The position numbers and the translations under genes were made by a program. 64,000 nucleotides of DNA from LMUY01 sp965276785 (GTDB lineage: Bacteria > Pseudomonadota > Alphaproteobacteria > Acetobacterales > Acetobacteraceae), in assembly GCA_965276785.1 (NCBI GenBank), contig OZ255629.1:744001-808000 (forward strand), written 5' to 3'. Shown piece by piece: positions 24,810-36,385 of this stretch. Below the pieces are notes generated by a model. That model had not been told where the DNA came from, ran no database searches, and worked only from the letters and a program-made list of their open reading frames with translations. Numbering within the stretch: position 1 is the stretch's first letter; each line of letters begins with the position of its first letter.

Positions 24810-24813
<4 letters not shown>
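24076..24813 (+). CDS. Metallophosphoesterase, PPP-type serine/threonine or bis(5'-nucleosyl) phosphatase
   Basis: 245-aa calcineurin-like phosphatase. The PPP signatures are all present: VYAIGDVHGCDDRL (GDxHG), VVHLGDYIDRGPAS (GDxxDRG), NLRGNHEQMMLDG (GNHE), then FVHAGLRPG and VVHGHTPAA for the last two His ligands, so a dinuclear metal site is complete. It is close to bacterial PrpA/ApaH-like enzymes that act on phosphoproteins or Ap4A. GGAGG lies just before ATG 24076. It is transcribed divergently from the EAL-like pair with a 41-base gap, and its stop overlaps the acs stop on the other strand (CTAG). Confidence 0.88.
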
Positions 24814-26744
<1,931 letters not shown>

Positions 26745-26760
26745 GCGCGTTTCCCCAGCC

Positions 26761-27204
26761 TTATGGCTGCGCCACCGGCTGGCGCGCCCTGATTGTTTTT
26801 GTCGTCCAACCACCCAGGCGGCAGATATGGGACCATTCCGCCTCGGTGACCGGGCCGACCGAGAGACGAGACAATCGCACCAGCGCCATGCTGGCAAGCG
26901 CCGGGTCGGCCTTCATGGTGGCGAGGCTGACCGGATGCGGCATCGGGCCCACCGCCTTCATGTCGACGGACAACCAAGCGTTGTCGGTCGGGTCCGGATA
27001 GGCTTCGCGGACCACCTCTACCACGCCCACGATCTCCTTGCCGATGTTGGAATGGTAGAAAAACACCCGGTCGCCCAGCCGCATCGCCTGCAGGTTCTTC
27101 TTGGCCTGGTGATTGCGCACGCCAGTCCAGGGCTCGACTCCGTTGGCGGTCTGCTGCTCCCAACCGAAGGCATCCGGCTCGGTCTTGACGAGCCAGAACG
27201 CCAT
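26761..27204 (-). CDS. EVE domain-containing protein
   Basis: 147-aa PUA-like EVE domain protein. FWLVKTEPDAFGW, WTGVRNHQAKKNLQAMRLGD and VFFYHSNIGKEIVGVVEVV are the family hallmarks; the fold contains a cage that binds modified bases in nucleic acids, and eukaryotic thymocyte nuclear protein 1 is homologous. Its ATG at 27204 overlaps the stop of the YciI gene (TGATG), so the two are coupled. The role in bacteria is poorly defined; some EVE proteins are thought to bind modified DNA or tRNA. Confidence 0.88.
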   Translation of the reverse strand: MAFWLVKTEPDAFGWEQQTANGVEPWTGVRNHQAKKNLQAMRLGDRVFFYHSNIGKEIVGVVEVVREAYPDPTDNAWLSVDMKAVGPMPHPVSLATMKADPALASMALVRLSRLSVGPVTEAEWSHICRLGGWTTKTIRARQPVAQP

Positions 27205-27488
27205 CACACCTGGACCCCGTCCCGGAACACGGTGCGAAAGCCATGGATGGTGACGCTGGCGAACAGCCCGGCCTGCGCGTAGGCATCGGCCGCGGCGACA
27301 TGCTCGGCTGCCGCTTGGTGGTCTGCCTCAATCACGAGCAGGGAGCCGCACGGCGCGCCATCTGGGCCGAGCAACGGCCCACCGAATACGACGCCGTGCC
27401 GCGCGGCGTGCTCCAGGTGCTTGGCGCGGGTGGCCTGGCGCAGAGCGGCGCTGTCAGGCTTGTCGAGACAGGTGATGGCGAACAGCAA
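27204..27488 (-). CDS. YciI family protein
   Basis: 94-aa protein of the YciI/YCII dimeric alpha+beta-barrel family: LFAITCLDKPDSAALRQATR at the start, EHAARHGVVFGGPLLG in the centre with the conserved His, and GLFASVTIHGFRTVF near the end. The family is related to muconolactone isomerase-like and stress-responsive A/B barrels; the reaction is unknown. The start is TTG 27488, with GGGAGA about ten bases upstream; no ATG gives a family-like N-terminus. It is coupled to the EVE gene, an association often seen in alphaproteobacteria. Confidence 0.8.
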   Translation of the reverse strand: MLFAITCLDKPDSAALRQATRAKHLEHAARHGVVFGGPLLGPDGAPCGSLLVIEADHQAAAEHVAAADAYAQAGLFASVTIHGFRTVFRDGVQV

Positions 27489-27589
27489 ATGCGATCTCCC
27501 CGCAGGCTACTGGTTAATACTAGGTCATTTGGCGGCCCGCGTGAACCAGCCGCACTTTTAACTCCCTGACACCATGCTAAGCTCATCAC

Positions 27590-28357
27590 ATGGACACTGC
27601 CGCTGTCACCCTGCCGCGCTCCGGGCGTGGCTTGCACCGGTTTGCCAATCCCGGCCGCTTCCTCCGCATGGCCTCCGTCGTGCAGCCGTGGCTGACGGCG
27701 AGCGCCACCCTGATCACGGGGATTGGCCTGCTGTGGGGGCTATTCTACGCGCCGGCCGATTGGCAGCAGGGCGACATGGTTCGCATCCTTTACATTCACG
27801 TGCCATCCGCCTGGCTGGCCTCGCTCGGCTATGTCGCCCTTGCCGCCTGCTCGGCCGCGTCGATCATCTGGCGCCACCCGCTAGCCGACCTGGCGGCGGC
27901 CGAGCTCGGGCCGGTCGGTGCCGCATTCACCGGGCTGTGCCTGGCCACCGGCAGCCTGTGGGGCAAGCCGACCTGGGGCGCCTGGTGGGTCTGGGATGCG
28001 CGGCTCACCTCGGTTTTGGTGCTGTTCTTCCTTTATCTTGGCCATATCGCCCTGGTGCGCGCATTCGACGACCCGCAGCGTGGCTATCGCGCGGGCGCCA
28101 TTTTGGCACTGGTCGGCGTGGTAAACCTGCCGATCATCAAGTTCAGCGTCGATTGGTGGAATACGCTGCACCAGCCGGCCACCATCACCCTCACCGGCGC
28201 GCCCACCATGGCGCTGGCCATGCTCTGGCCGCTGCTGGTGTGCACTATCGGCTACACGCTGGTGTTCGCCGCCCTGGTGGTGGCGCGCACCCGCGCGGCC
28301 GTGATGGAACGGCGCATCCGCGGGCTGCTGATGGCCCGCATTCAGGCGGCGGCATGA
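27590..28357 (+). CDS. ccmC: Heme exporter CcmC
   Basis: 255-aa membrane protein that presents heme to CcmE in the periplasm during cytochrome c maturation (system I). Six TM segments surround the tryptophan-rich WWVWDARLTS motif (in WGAWWVWDARLTS), and the flanking His ligands are in YIHVPSAW and NTLHQPATI. An N-terminal cytoplasmic extension of about 25 residues is longer than in E. coli; an ATG at 27668 (MASVVQPW) is an alternative start. It is first in a seven-gene ccm run. The usual ATPase CcmA and CcmB are not in the window. Confidence 0.94.
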   Translation: MDTAAVTLPRSGRGLHRFANPGRFLRMASVVQPWLTASATLITGIGLLWGLFYAPADWQQGDMVRILYIHVPSAWLASLGYVALAACSAASIIWRHPLADLAAAELGPVGAAFTGLCLATGSLWGKPTWGAWWVWDARLTSVLVLFFLYLGHIALVRAFDDPQRGYRAGAILALVGVVNLPIIKFSVDWWNTLHQPATITLTGAPTMALAMLWPLLVCTIGYTLVFAALVVARTRAAVMERRIRGLLMARIQAAA

Positions 28358-28491
28358 CCCATCCGGGCTTCGTCGCGGCGGCCTATGCGCTAGGCGTGGT
28401 GGTGCCAGTCACCTTTGCCGCCTCGATCGCGATCCGGCTGTCGGCGGCCCGGCGCAAGCTCGCCGCAATCGACCCGAGGAGCGAGCGATGA
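28354..28491 (+). CDS. ccmD: Heme exporter protein CcmD
   Basis: 45-aa single-TM protein. FVAAAYALGVVVPVTFAASIAI is the helix, preceded by a short periplasmic N-terminus and followed by the basic SAARRKLAAIDPR, the classic CcmD layout with the conserved Tyr. It releases holo-CcmE from CcmC. Its ATG overlaps the ccmC stop and its stop overlaps the ccmE start (ATGA at each end). Confidence 0.9.
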   Translation: MTHPGFVAAAYALGVVVPVTFAASIAIRLSAARRKLAAIDPRSER

Positions 28492-28985
28492 CCCGCAAGC
28501 GGCGTCGCATGACCATCCTGGTGGCGTGTGGCCTCGGCCTGGGCTCGGCCACTGCGCTGTCGCTGTCGGCGTTCAGCAATGACATCGTGTTTTTCGTGGC
28601 GCCGTCGGACCTTGCCACCAAGGGGGTTCCCGGCCGGTCGTTGCGCCTGGGCGGGCTGGTGGAGGCGGGCAGCGTGCAGCGCGTGTCCGAAGCCGGCCAG
28701 CCGGTGGCGCATTTCCGCGTCTCGGACGGAAAGGCCAGTGTCGAGGTGGCCTATACCGGCATCCTGCCCGACCTGTTCCGCGAAGGCCAAGGCGTGGTGG
28801 CGCTCGGCACCTTGCGGCCGGACGGCACCTTCCATGCGTCCGAGGTGCTGGCAAAGCACGATGCGACCTATATGCCGAAGGATGTGGCGGACGCGCTCAA
28901 GAAGGCCGGGATGTGGGACCCGACGAAAGGCCCTCCCCCGCCCGCCGCCACGTGGAACGCGTTGACCACCAAAGTCTCGGGGTAA
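28488..28985 (+). CDS. ccmE: Cytochrome c maturation heme chaperone CcmE
   Basis: 165-aa periplasmic heme chaperone anchored by one N-terminal helix (MTILVACGLGLGSATALSL). The OB-fold beta-barrel contains GRSLRLGGLVEAGSV and VEVAYTGILPDLFREGQG. The heme is attached covalently through His124 in LAKHDATYMP, with Tyr128 as axial ligand, so the H-D/N-x-x-Y motif is intact. It transfers heme from CcmC to the CcmF/H complex. Confidence 0.95.
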   Translation: MTRKRRRMTILVACGLGLGSATALSLSAFSNDIVFFVAPSDLATKGVPGRSLRLGGLVEAGSVQRVSEAGQPVAHFRVSDGKASVEVAYTGILPDLFREGQGVVALGTLRPDGTFHASEVLAKHDATYMPKDVADALKKAGMWDPTKGPPPPAATWNALTTKVSG

Positions 28986-28993
28986 GGCGCCGC

Positions 28994-30958
28994 ATGATTC
29001 CGGAACTCGGCCATTTCGCTCTGGCGTTGGCCTGCGCTTTGGCGTTCGCCCAGGCCGCGTTGCCGATCTGGGGCGCACAGCGGCGGGACGCCCGGCTGAT
29101 CGCGGCGGCGCCGGGCTTGGCCATCGGCCAACTTCTGGCACTCGGCACATCCGCTTTTTGCCTGGTGTGGAGCCACGTGACCGACGACTTCTCCGTCCTG
29201 AATGTGGCGGAGAACAGCAACAGCCTCACTCCGCTGATCTACAAAATTACTGGGACCTGGGGGAACCACGAGGGCTCCATCATCCTCTGGACGCTGATCC
29301 TGGCGCTGTGCGGCGGCGCGGTGGCCGGGTTCGGCCGCAACTTGCCAGGGGCCTTGCGGGCGCGGGTGATTGGGGTGCTGGGCGCCTCCTCCGCCGGGTT
29401 CCTGTTGTTCTCGCTGCTCACCTCCAATCCGTTCATCCGCCTGGCGAGCCCGCCGATTGACGGCCATGACGTCAATCCGCTGCTGCAGGACCCGGGGTTA
29501 GCGTTCCACCCGCCGATGCTCTACGCCGGATATGTCGGCTTCGCCGTGCCGTTCGCCTTTGCCATCGCCGCCCTGCTGGAGGGCCGAGTGGACGCCTCTT
29601 GGGGCCGCTGGGTTCGGCCCTGGACGCTGGCCTCCTGGTGCTGCCTCACCTGCGGCATAGCGCTCGGCTCGTGGTGGTCATACTACGTGCTCGGCTGGGG
29701 CGGCTTCTGGTTCTGGGATCCGGTGGAGAACGCCTCCCTGCTGCCGTGGCTGACCGGGACCGCGCTGCTGCACTCCGCCATCGTTGTGGAAAAGCGGGAG
29801 GCGTTGAAGATTTGGACGGTGCTGCTCGCCATCGCCACCTTCTCGCTCTCCTTGTCCGGCACCTTCCTGGTGCGGTCGGGCATCCTGAACTCCGTGCACG
29901 CCTTCGCCAACGACCCGGCGCGCGGCGTGTTCATCCTTGCCCTGCTGGGCATCGTCATCGGCAGCAGCCTGCTGCTGTTCGCCATCCGCGCGCCCTCGCT
30001 CATGGCGGGCGGCGTGTTCTCCCCAGTGTCGCGCGAGGGCGCGCTGGTTCTGAACAACGTACTGCTTTGCTCGGTCGCGGCCGTGGTGATTACCGGCACG
30101 ATGTATCCGTTGTTCAGCGACCTTATCCTGCACGACAAGCTCAGCGTCGGCGCGCCGTTCTTCAATGCGACGGTGTTGCCGCTCGCCGTGCCGGTGTTCC
30201 TGGCGATGGTGATCGGCCCGGTGCTGCCGTGGAAGCGGGCGGCGCTGGTCTCGGCGGTGACCAAGCTGTGGTGGGCGGCGCTGTTCGGCGTGGCGGTGTT
30301 CCTGGTGTTCTTCACCCGCATCCCCGTGCTGCCGGCGGCGGCGTTCGGCGGCGCGGCGTGGATGATCGTGGGCGCTGCGGCAGAAATCATCGAGCGCATC
30401 CGCTTGTTCCGGCTACCGCTCGGCCACAGCGTGGCCCGGCTGCGCAGCCTACCGATGGCCGCATTCGGCGCCGCCATCGCGCATGCCGGCTTGGGCGTGA
30501 CCGTGGCGGGCATTGCCGGGATGTCGCTGGCCAGCCAACAAGTGGTGCTGGTGCATCCGGGTGAGACGGTGAAAGCCGCCGGGCTCACCTGGAAGCTTGA
30601 CGGGATCAGCGACGCCGAGGGTTCCAATTACACCGCGCGAGTGGCCAATATTCGCGTCATCCGCCCCGGTGAGCCGGATTTGCTGTTGCATCCCTCGCGC
30701 CGCACCTTCCCGGTGCAGCAAATGACTACCACCGAGGCCGCCATCCATACCACGGGGGTCGCCGATATCTACGCGGTGCTTGGCGAGGAGCGGGACGGCG
30801 CCGCGGTGATGCGGCTGCATTACAACCCGCTGGCGCCATGGATCTGGTTCGGCGGCCTGATCATGGCCATCGGCGGCGGCCTGTCGCTCGCCGATCGACG
30901 GTTGCGAGTCGGCGCCCCCGCCCGCCGCGCCGCGCCGCTGGCAGTCGCCGCCGAATGA
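28994..30958 (+). CDS. ccmF: Cytochrome c heme lyase subunit CcmF
   Basis: 654-aa polytopic membrane protein of the heme ligation complex. It has the tryptophan-rich WGGFWFWDPVENASLLPWL motif, the TWGNHEGSIILW motif and conserved His residues in LAFHPPMLYAGYVG and NSVHAFANDP. A large periplasmic domain lies near the C-terminus before the last TM helix (WIWFGGLIMAIGGGLSL). ATG 28994 gives the standard MIPELGHFAL start, 8 bases after ccmE. The stop overlaps the ccmG start. Confidence 0.96.
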   Translation: MIPELGHFALALACALAFAQAALPIWGAQRRDARLIAAAPGLAIGQLLALGTSAFCLVWSHVTDDFSVLNVAENSNSLTPLIYKITGTWGNHEGSIILWTLILALCGGAVAGFGRNLPGALRARVIGVLGASSAGFLLFSLLTSNPFIRLASPPIDGHDVNPLLQDPGLAFHPPMLYAGYVGFAVPFAFAIAALLEGRVDASWGRWVRPWTLASWCCLTCGIALGSWWSYYVLGWGGFWFWDPVENASLLPWLTGTALLHSAIVVEKREALKIWTVLLAIATFSLSLSGTFLVRSGILNSVHAFANDPARGVFILALLGIVIGSSLLLFAIRAPSLMAGGVFSPVSREGALVLNNVLLCSVAAVVITGTMYPLFSDLILHDKLSVGAPFFNATVLPLAVPVFLAMVIGPVLPWKRAALVSAVTKLWWAALFGVAVFLVFFTRIPVLPAAAFGGAAWMIVGAAAEIIERIRLFRLPLGHSVARLRSLPMAAFGAAIAHAGLGVTVAGIAGMSLASQQVVLVHPGETVKAAGLTWKLDGISDAEGSNYTARVANIRVIRPGEPDLLLHPSRRTFPVQQMTTTEAAIHTTGVADIYAVLGEERDGAAVMRLHYNPLAPWIWFGGLIMAIGGGLSLADRRLRVGAPARRAAPLAVAAE

Positions 30959-31503
30959 CCCGGCGGCAAGCGCTTCTGGCTGCGCCGTTCGGCTTCGCAG
31001 CGCTGGCAGGCGCCGGGTTTTGGGGCATGCTGCGGGGGATGCAGCAGGGCACGTTCGACCCCCGCGGCGTGCCGAGCCCGATCACTGGCGAGCCGGTGCC
31101 ACACTTCGATCTTCCCGCTCAGCCGCCAGGCGAGGGTTTCGGCAGCGCCGACTTGGCCTCGGGCAAGGCGGTGCTGCTCAACTTCTTCGCCTCCTGGTGC
31201 ATGCCGTGCGCGGAGGAGCACCCAGCGTTGATGGCGCTCGCTGCCGCCGGCATGCCGATCTGGGCGATCGACTACAAGGACCCGGAGGACGCCGCCAGCC
31301 ACTTCATCGGCCGGCATGGCAACCCCTATCAGCGCATCGCACGTGACCAAGCGGGCCGAGTGGCGATCGACTTCGGCTTGTCCGGCGTGCCGGAGAGCTT
31401 CCTGGTGGATGGCAGCGGCACGGTGCGCTGGCACTGGGCGGGCCCGCTGGATGGGCCAACCATTGACAAGGGGCTGCGGCCGGCATGGCACGCTTTGGCG
31501 TAG
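30955..31503 (+). CDS. ccmG: Thiol:disulfide interchange protein CcmG/DsbE
   Basis: 182-aa membrane-anchored thioredoxin-like protein that reduces the apocytochrome CXXCH cysteines before heme attachment. The N-terminal anchor is LLAAPFGFAALAGAGFW. The redox site is FFASWCMPCAEEHPAL (Cys82 and Cys85), and FGLSGVPESFLVD holds the cis-Pro loop. The GVP-E sequence is specific for CcmG. ATG 30955 overlaps the ccmF stop, and the 3' end overlaps ccmH by 19 bases. Confidence 0.94.
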   Translation: MTRRQALLAAPFGFAALAGAGFWGMLRGMQQGTFDPRGVPSPITGEPVPHFDLPAQPPGEGFGSADLASGKAVLLNFFASWCMPCAEEHPALMALAAAGMPIWAIDYKDPEDAASHFIGRHGNPYQRIARDQAGRVAIDFGLSGVPESFLVDGSGTVRWHWAGPLDGPTIDKGLRPAWHALA

Positions 31504-31949
31504 GGCTTGCCGGGGTGTTGCTGGCCGGCGCCATTCTGGCTGGCCCAGCCCATGCGGTGAGCGACCCGGCGGAAATGCTGAAGAACCCAGCACAAGAACA
31601 GCGCGCCGAGCAGGTCGGCAAGCAGTTGCGCTGCCTGGTGTGCCAGAACGAGAGCATCGAGGACTCCGGCGCCGATCTCGCGCGGGACTTGCGGGCGATC
31701 GTGCGGCAGCGGGTCGCCGCGGGCGATAGCAACCGGCAGATCATCGCCTGGATGGTAGCACGTTACGGCGACTTCGTGCGCCTGCGGCCGCCGTTCAATG
31801 CCGTGACGGCGCTGCTCTGGCTCTCTCCTGTGCTGGCGGTCGGCGCCGGGCTCGCGCTGGCGCTGGCCGGGCGCCCGCGCAAGCTCAGCGGTCCGGCGCC
31901 GCTGACGGAGGCCGAACGCGCCCGGCTGGCCGATCTGACGCGCTCATGA
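31485..31949 (+). CDS. ccmH: Cytochrome c-type biogenesis protein CcmH
   Basis: 154-aa periplasm-facing protein that reduces or binds apocytochrome c. A signal peptide ends at PAHA, and the redox motif LRCLVCQNESIEDS (Cys50, Cys53) is the defining LRCxxCQ of CcmH. One C-terminal TM helix (LLWLSPVLAVGAGLALALAG) anchors it. It is the short type, with the CcmI function as a separate gene that overlaps its stop by four bases. Confidence 0.94.
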   Translation: MARFGVGLAGVLLAGAILAGPAHAVSDPAEMLKNPAQEQRAEQVGKQLRCLVCQNESIEDSGADLARDLRAIVRQRVAAGDSNRQIIAWMVARYGDFVRLRPPFNAVTALLWLSPVLAVGAGLALALAGRPRKLSGPAPLTEAERARLADLTRS

Positions 31950-32659
31950 TCTGGTTGGCCGCCGCCTTGCTGGCCCTGTGCGCCATCGCCCCCGCCGGGT
32001 TCGCGCTGCGCCGGCACCTGGCCGTGCGTGGCCGGGTGGAGCCGACGCTGGCGCTGCATCGCGCCCAATTGGTGGAGCTCGACCGCGACCGGGTGGAAGG
32101 CCGCATCTCCGCCGCCGACCACACGACCGCGGTGTTGGAGGTGCAGCGGCGCCTGCTCGCCGCCTCGATCATGACCGACCCGATCACCACGCCCCGAAGC
32201 TGGCCCTTGTTGGCAGGGCTGGCGGTCGTGCCTGTCGCGGCCTTCGGCCTCTACCTGATCGGCGGCCGCCCGAACCTGCCGGCGCAACCGCTGGCTTCCC
32301 GCATGAGCGCGGCGGACCGCGAACTGGCCGACACCAACGCCATGATCGACCAGCTTCGTGCCGCCGTCGCCACTGTCGACCCGCATTCGGACAAGGCGCG
32401 CCAGGGCGACCTGTTGCTCGGCAACCTGGAGGCGAGCCGCGGCAACTTCGCCGGCGCCGCAGATGCCTGGCAAAGGGCGCTGGACGTGCGGTTCGAGCCG
32501 CTCTTGGCCGCGCGGGTCGCGGATGCGACCAGCCGCGCGGAAGGGCGCCTTACTCCGGCCTCCGCCGCGCTGTTCCGCCGCGCGCTGGCCGCTGCGCCGG
32601 CGGATGCGCCTTGGCGCGGGCAGGTTGAGCAAATTCTGGCCCAGGCCACGCCGCAGTAG
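31946..32659 (+). CDS. ccmI: Cytochrome c-type biogenesis protein CcmI
   Basis: 237-aa apocytochrome c chaperone. Two TM helices (IWLAAALLALCAIAPAGFAL and WPLLAGLAVVPVAAFGLYLIG) enclose a cytoplasmic segment with a leucine-zipper-like stretch LHRAQLVELDRDRVEGRIS. The periplasmic C-terminal part contains a TPR-like repeat around DLLLGNLEASRGNFAGAADAW. It delivers apocytochrome to CcmH/F and ends the ccm operon. The TPR region is shorter than in Rhodobacter CcmI. Confidence 0.88.
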   Translation: MIWLAAALLALCAIAPAGFALRRHLAVRGRVEPTLALHRAQLVELDRDRVEGRISAADHTTAVLEVQRRLLAASIMTDPITTPRSWPLLAGLAVVPVAAFGLYLIGGRPNLPAQPLASRMSAADRELADTNAMIDQLRAAVATVDPHSDKARQGDLLLGNLEASRGNFAGAADAWQRALDVRFEPLLAARVADATSRAEGRLTPASAALFRRALAAAPADAPWRGQVEQILAQATPQ

Positions 32660-32694
32660 TTGCCAGCGCCGCCTCCGCATCCCAAGTCAGCGGC

Positions 32695-32832
32695 ATGGAA
32701 GACAACACCAAGCCGCAGCCGGCGCCACAACCTCCCAAGCCCACGCCCGAGAAGGAGATCGGCGGTCCCGCCGGCCCCGAGCCCACGCGTTATGGCGATT
32801 GGGAGCAGAAAGGCCGCTGCACCGACTTCTAG
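32695..32832 (+). CDS. DUF1674 protein, SDHAF4-like succinate dehydrogenase assembly factor
   Basis: 45-aa protein. After a Pro/Lys-rich N-terminus it ends in EIGGPAGPEPTRYGDWE followed by QKGRCTDF, the near-invariant C-terminal signature of DUF1674 (GGP-GPEPTRYGDWE-GR--DF), whose eukaryotic homologue SDHAF4 protects the flavinylated SDH subunit. It lies 35 bases after ccmI on the same strand. Its stop overlaps by four bases the stop of the convergent amidohydrolase gene. Confidence 0.85.
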   Translation: MEDNTKPQPAPQPPKPTPEKEIGGPAGPEPTRYGDWEQKGRCTDF

Positions 32833-34070
32833 ACCCGCCCGGCCCGGGCCAGCACCACCTCCAGCAGCACTTGGCAGCCCGCCTCTGCTTGCTCCGGTTC
32901 GATATACTCCGCCTCGTTGTGAGACAGGCCGTCGCGGCAGGGCGTGAAGATCATCGCAGTGGGAATATGCTGGGCGACATAGATCGCATCGTGCCCGGCC
33001 CCGGAAACGATCTCGCGTGCGGACAAGCCCAGCCGCTCCGCCGCCCGCCGGACGAGGGCGATGCAATCAGGGTTGAACGGTTGAGCCGGGATGCGCACCC
33101 GCTCGGACAGGTTCAACCGGACACCGGCACCCCGCGCCAACTCGGCGGCTTGCCCAGGGAAGCTCACGACGATCGTCTCCAACTCCGCGGCGTCAGGATG
33201 ACGGAACTCGACCGAAAAGCGCACCTCGCCCGGCACCACATTGCGGCTGTTCGGGCTGACGAAGAGCTGCCCCACCGTGCCGCGCCCGTCCTCGCCATGG
33301 GTCCGCATGGTGCGGTCCACCAGGCCGATGATGGCCGCAGCGCCGACCAGGGCGTCCTGCCGGGCACTTGGCGGCGTGGTGCCGGCATGGCTGTCCTGGC
33401 CGGTTACCACCGCATCGTACCAGACCTGTGCCTGGCCGCCGGTGACGATGCCGATCTGCTTGCCCTCACGCTCCAGGATTGGGCCCTGCTCGATATGGAG
33501 TTCGAAGTAGCTGTCGGCCGGAAAGACGCGGGCGGCGGCCTCGCCGCGGCAAGCGGTGGCGTCCAGCGCATCGGCTAGAAGCACACCGTCGCTGTCGCGC
33601 AGGCCTTCCACCTCCGCCTGGCCGAACGTGCCGGACCAGACGCCCGAGCCCATCATGGCGCGGCCGAAGCGGGCGCCCTCTTCGTCGGTCCAGTTCACCA
33701 GCTCCAACGGTGCCGCGGTCTCGATGCCGAGTTCGTTCAACGTGCGCATCACCTCGAGCCCGGCGAGCACGCCCAGCGCGCCGTCGAACTTGCCGCCGGA
33801 GGGTTGGCTGTCGAGATGGCTGCCGAACAGCACGGGCGCGCGCGCCGGGTCGCGCCCGGAGCGGCGGGCGAACATGTTGCCCATCGCGTCGGTGCGCAGC
33901 GCCAACCCGGCGGCTTCGCACCAGCTGGCAAAGCGCGCGCGGCCAGCCCGGTCCACCTCGGTCAACGCCAACCGGCGCACGCCGCCTTTCGGTGTCGCGC
34001 CGATTTCGGCCATCGCCATCAGCGCGTTCCAGAGCCTGCGCCCATCGACGCGTTGATTGTTGGCGGGCAT
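32829..34070 (-). CDS. M20 family hydantoinase/carbamoylase (N-carbamoyl-L-amino acid hydrolase or allantoate amidohydrolase)
   Basis: 413-aa M20 zinc amidohydrolase. Metal-site motifs are LFGSHLDSQPSGGKFDGALG (His and bridging Asp), NWTDEEGARFGRAMMGS (Glu-Glu) and ELHIEQGPILE (His); GAGHDAIYVAQ and GLSHNEAEYIEPEQ complete the set. It removes the carbamoyl group from N-carbamoyl amino acids, allantoate or ureidoglycolate. ATG 34070 has AGGAG six bases upstream; the longer frame is spurious. No hydantoinase or allantoinase is nearby, so the substrate is open. Confidence 0.9.
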   Translation of the reverse strand: MPANNQRVDGRRLWNALMAMAEIGATPKGGVRRLALTEVDRAGRARFASWCEAAGLALRTDAMGNMFARRSGRDPARAPVLFGSHLDSQPSGGKFDGALGVLAGLEVMRTLNELGIETAAPLELVNWTDEEGARFGRAMMGSGVWSGTFGQAEVEGLRDSDGVLLADALDATACRGEAAARVFPADSYFELHIEQGPILEREGKQIGIVTGGQAQVWYDAVVTGQDSHAGTTPPSARQDALVGAAAIIGLVDRTMRTHGEDGRGTVGQLFVSPNSRNVVPGEVRFSVEFRHPDAAELETIVVSFPGQAAELARGAGVRLNLSERVRIPAQPFNPDCIALVRRAAERLGLSAREIVSGAGHDAIYVAQHIPTAMIFTPCRDGLSHNEAEYIEPEQAEAGCQVLLEVVLARAGRV

Positions 34071-34134
34071 GGCGGCTCCTTGGTGGAAAGAGGTGAAGTC
34101 TTGCCCGGCTGCGGGTTTGATGCAACGAGGCGGC

Positions 34135-34560
34135 ATGCGCCCCTCGCTCGCCTGCCTGCTGGCCGCCACCCTGTGCGGATGTACGCTGATCGACCAGCGC
34201 ACGTTCGACCCCAAGGCCGGGTTGCCGCCGGTGATCCCGGCGCCGGCAGGGCCGCCCGCGATCGTCCCCTTGCTCACCATCGACTTCAGCAAGCCCAACC
34301 CTGACTACACCGAGGCGGTCCGCCAAGCCGTTGCGGCCGCCGTAGCGCGCAAGCCGGACGTGGCGTTCGAAGTGGCCACTGTGGTGCCGAACACCGGCAC
34401 GCCGGCGCAACAGGTGTCGGCCGCCGAGACGCTGACGCCGGACGCGCGCGCCATCGCCCGCGACATCGCGGAAGATGGTGTGCCGGACGAGCGCATTGAG
34501 CTTACCGCGCGGGCGCTGCCGGGCGTCACGGCCCGGCAGGTCCAGGTGTTCGTGAGATAG
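34135..34560 (+). CDS. Small lipoprotein of unknown function
   Basis: 141-aa predicted lipoprotein. The signal LACLLAATLCGC has a Cys at residue 16 as the likely lipidation site. The mature part contains LLTIDFSKPNPDYTEAVRQA and TARALPGVTARQVQVFVR, an alpha/beta pattern reminiscent of small periplasmic domains, with a repeat-like VxVF end. GAGG precedes ATG 34135 by four to five bases, which decides the start. It is divergent from the amidohydrolase gene with a 64-base gap. The family is not recognised. Confidence 0.65.
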   Translation: MRPSLACLLAATLCGCTLIDQRTFDPKAGLPPVIPAPAGPPAIVPLLTIDFSKPNPDYTEAVRQAVAAAVARKPDVAFEVATVVPNTGTPAQQVSAAETLTPDARAIARDIAEDGVPDERIELTARALPGVTARQVQVFVR

Positions 34561-34648
34561 CGGTTCAGGCGAGGGCCGCGCTTGATCTGCTTGAGATAGC
34601 GTCCGGCCACATTACAGGCCTCGGCGAACGCTCCGGGTGAATGCCTAC

Positions 34649-36223
<1,575 letters not shown>

Positions 36224-36385
36224 TCTGGCGGCCCTCTGGCGGATCGGTTTTGGATGCTTAGGCGGTCCCCTGAGCGGAGCCAGGCGCGCTCAGCGGCCCG
36301 GCGTCATGCCCAGGGGCACGTAAGGCGAAGCAAGCAGCCGCCGAGCCGAACCGGCCAGAATGCAATTGTAATCACGCCTAATACC

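Noticed and set aside
27574..28353. Long frame leading into ccmD
   Set aside because: It is the wrong frame of ccmC; ccmD itself starts at 28354.
34561..34648. Gap between the lipoprotein and leuA checked for a tRNA
   Set aside because: No T-loop GTTCGA-type sequence and no acceptor stem pairing; nothing identified.
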